Of a stretch of 6,087 bases of DNA, positions 5,597 through 6,087 are shown in pieces. Both the position numbers and the translations under genes were made by a program. The notes under the pieces are model-generated. The model saw only the letters and a list, made by a program, of their open reading frames with translations, searched no databases and had not been told where the DNA came from. Source of the DNA: Defluviicoccus sp. (GTDB taxonomy: Bacteria; Pseudomonadota; Alphaproteobacteria; MPNO01); the NCBI GenBank assembly GCA_028820945.1, contig JAPPHW010000125.1, forward strand, positions 1-6,087. The letters are read 5' to 3'. Within the stretch, counting starts at the first letter, position 1. Every line of letters starts with the position of its first letter.

Positions 5597-5835
5597 TCCG
5601 TCGCCTCGCCGCTGACATCGTAAACCGGCTCGTCCCGCGTGCATTCGACCGCAAAGGCGAATGTCGCTCGCAACGCCTCCCGCGAAAGCTGCGGGTAACT
5701 TTCCAGAATCTGCCGTTCGGTCCAGCCTTCCGCCAACAGGCCGAGCAGGAACTCGACCGATAGCCGGGTGCCGCGAATCACCGGTTTGCCGACCATGACC
5801 GACGGATCGCTATGGATGTAGTCGTGCCAGTTCAT
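5593..5835 (-). CDS. DUF433 domain protein, antitoxin-like, apparently without its toxin
   Basis: An 80-residue protein that is almost entirely a DUF433 domain: IHSDPSVMVGKPVIRGTRLS (7-26), then EFLLGLLAEGWTERQILESYPQLSREALRATFAFA, a helical segment predicted in the family to be homeodomain-like and DNA-binding. DUF433 proteins are usually the antitoxin partner of a PIN-like DUF5615 toxin encoded immediately downstream. Here that position holds only a short remnant and repeat DNA, so the gene looks like an orphan or relic, though its own frame is intact. It starts at ATG 5835, with a G-rich stretch (GGGGCGG) as a weak ribosome binding site, 46 bases after the aldolase stop. No convincing promoter is seen in that gap. 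Family assignment is strong; current function is uncertain. Confidence 0.9.
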   Translation of the reverse strand: MNWHDYIHSDPSVMVGKPVIRGTRLSVEFLLGLLAEGWTERQILESYPQLSREALRATFAFAVECTRDEPVYDVSGEATD

Positions 5836-5881
5836 GGGACCGCCCCAATGAATGCGGGTCAGACTAACATACCGAGAGACG

Positions 5882-6087
5882 CTACCCGCCGCCCTCGCGC
5901 ATGTCGGCGACCACCTTGTTTCCGGCGGCGGCGAGCAGGCGCTGGTCGCTCATCACCGTCACCAGGTCGAAGCCGGAGTCGATCATGCGCCTTGCGTATC
6001 CGGTGTCGTTGCACTGGATGCCGGCGCGCTTTCCGTGCCGCTTGGCGGCGGCGAGGATGGTCTCGATCGCCTCGACCACCACGGGCT
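5882..6087 (-). CDS. HpcH/HpaI-type aldolase, C-terminal fragment (5' end outside window)
   Basis: The last 68 residues of a protein whose start lies beyond the right edge. The sequence VVEAIETILAAAKRHGKRAG, then GIQCNDTGYARRMIDSGFDLVTVMSDQRLLAAA resembles the end of HpcH/HpaI family aldolases (2,4-dihydroxyhept-2-ene-1,7-dioate or 4-hydroxy-2-oxoacid aldolases), where a helix is followed by strand, helix, the GFDLVTVxSD strand and a final helix. These are metal-dependent class II enzymes that release pyruvate or a related oxoacid from hydroxy-oxo acids. The catalytic residues lie upstream and cannot be checked. The first apparent start codon at 6082 is an internal GTG, since the frame remains open to the edge. 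Aldolases of this family serve the last step of some meta-cleavage pathways, so it may be related to the operon to its left, though a separate transcription unit and a repeat lie between them. Confidence 0.85.
   Translation of the reverse strand, partial: PVVVEAIETILAAAKRHGKRAGIQCNDTGYARRMIDSGFDLVTVMSDQRLLAAAGNKVVADMREGGG

Noticed and set aside
5194..5763. Several open frames on both strands across 5194-5763 (for example 5302-5763 plus and 5194-5559 minus)
   Set aside because: They are translations of the palindromic repeat (MPGLVPGIHV, HARTCSGHPR types) and recur on both strands because the repeat is symmetric. One also overlaps the DUF433 gene in antisense.
5836..5881. Promoter for the DUF433 gene (TATGTT near 5866-5871 on the minus strand)
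   Set aside because: No acceptable -35 hexamer at the right distance; read-through from the aldolase gene is as likely.

Overview
The window is GC-rich DNA (apart from an AT-rich promoter island near 5130-5190). Its protein families and a 'MPGLVPGIHV/HARTCSGHPR'-type intergenic palindrome are typical of alphaproteobacteria (Rhizobiales or Rhodospirillales-like). The taxon is inferred from style only; no marker gene is present. Every supported gene lies on the minus strand, so the biological order runs from high to low coordinates.

Right end (5576-6087): the C-terminal tail of an HpcH/HpaI-type aldolase enters from outside the window. A small DUF433 antitoxin-like gene follows. At the place where a DUF433 gene is normally followed by its DUF5615 (PIN-like) toxin, only about seven toxin-like codons remain before the sequence runs into repeat DNA.

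Middle (5113-5575): a gene-free, repeat-rich spacer. It holds a 33-bp perfect inverted repeat, a cluster of four TGCCGAC motifs in both orientations, and a 12-bp palindrome. An AT-rich block then leads into a near-consensus sigma-70 promoter on the minus strand (TTGACT, 17 bp, TATATT). The predicted 5' leader holds a strong terminator-like hairpin just before the first gene.

Left part (5057 down to 1): six tightly packed genes, probably one operon. In order they are an alpha/beta hydrolase resembling meta-cleavage-product (C-C bond) hydrolases, a YciI-family protein, a gamma-glutamyltransferase-like Ntn hydrolase, a small single-module VOC protein, and two consecutive two-module VOC proteins resembling type I extradiol dioxygenases. 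The last of these runs off the left edge.

Working model (inference): the extradiol dioxygenases open a catecholic ring, and the hydrolase cleaves the ring-fission product. The YciI, small VOC and GGT-like proteins may handle an unusual conjugated or lactone-type intermediate. No ring hydroxylase, regulator or transporter is inside the window, so the substrate cannot be named. The GGT-like protein keeps the autoprocessing threonine but appears to lack the classical gamma-glutamyl pocket residues, which makes the substrate question the most interesting one here.
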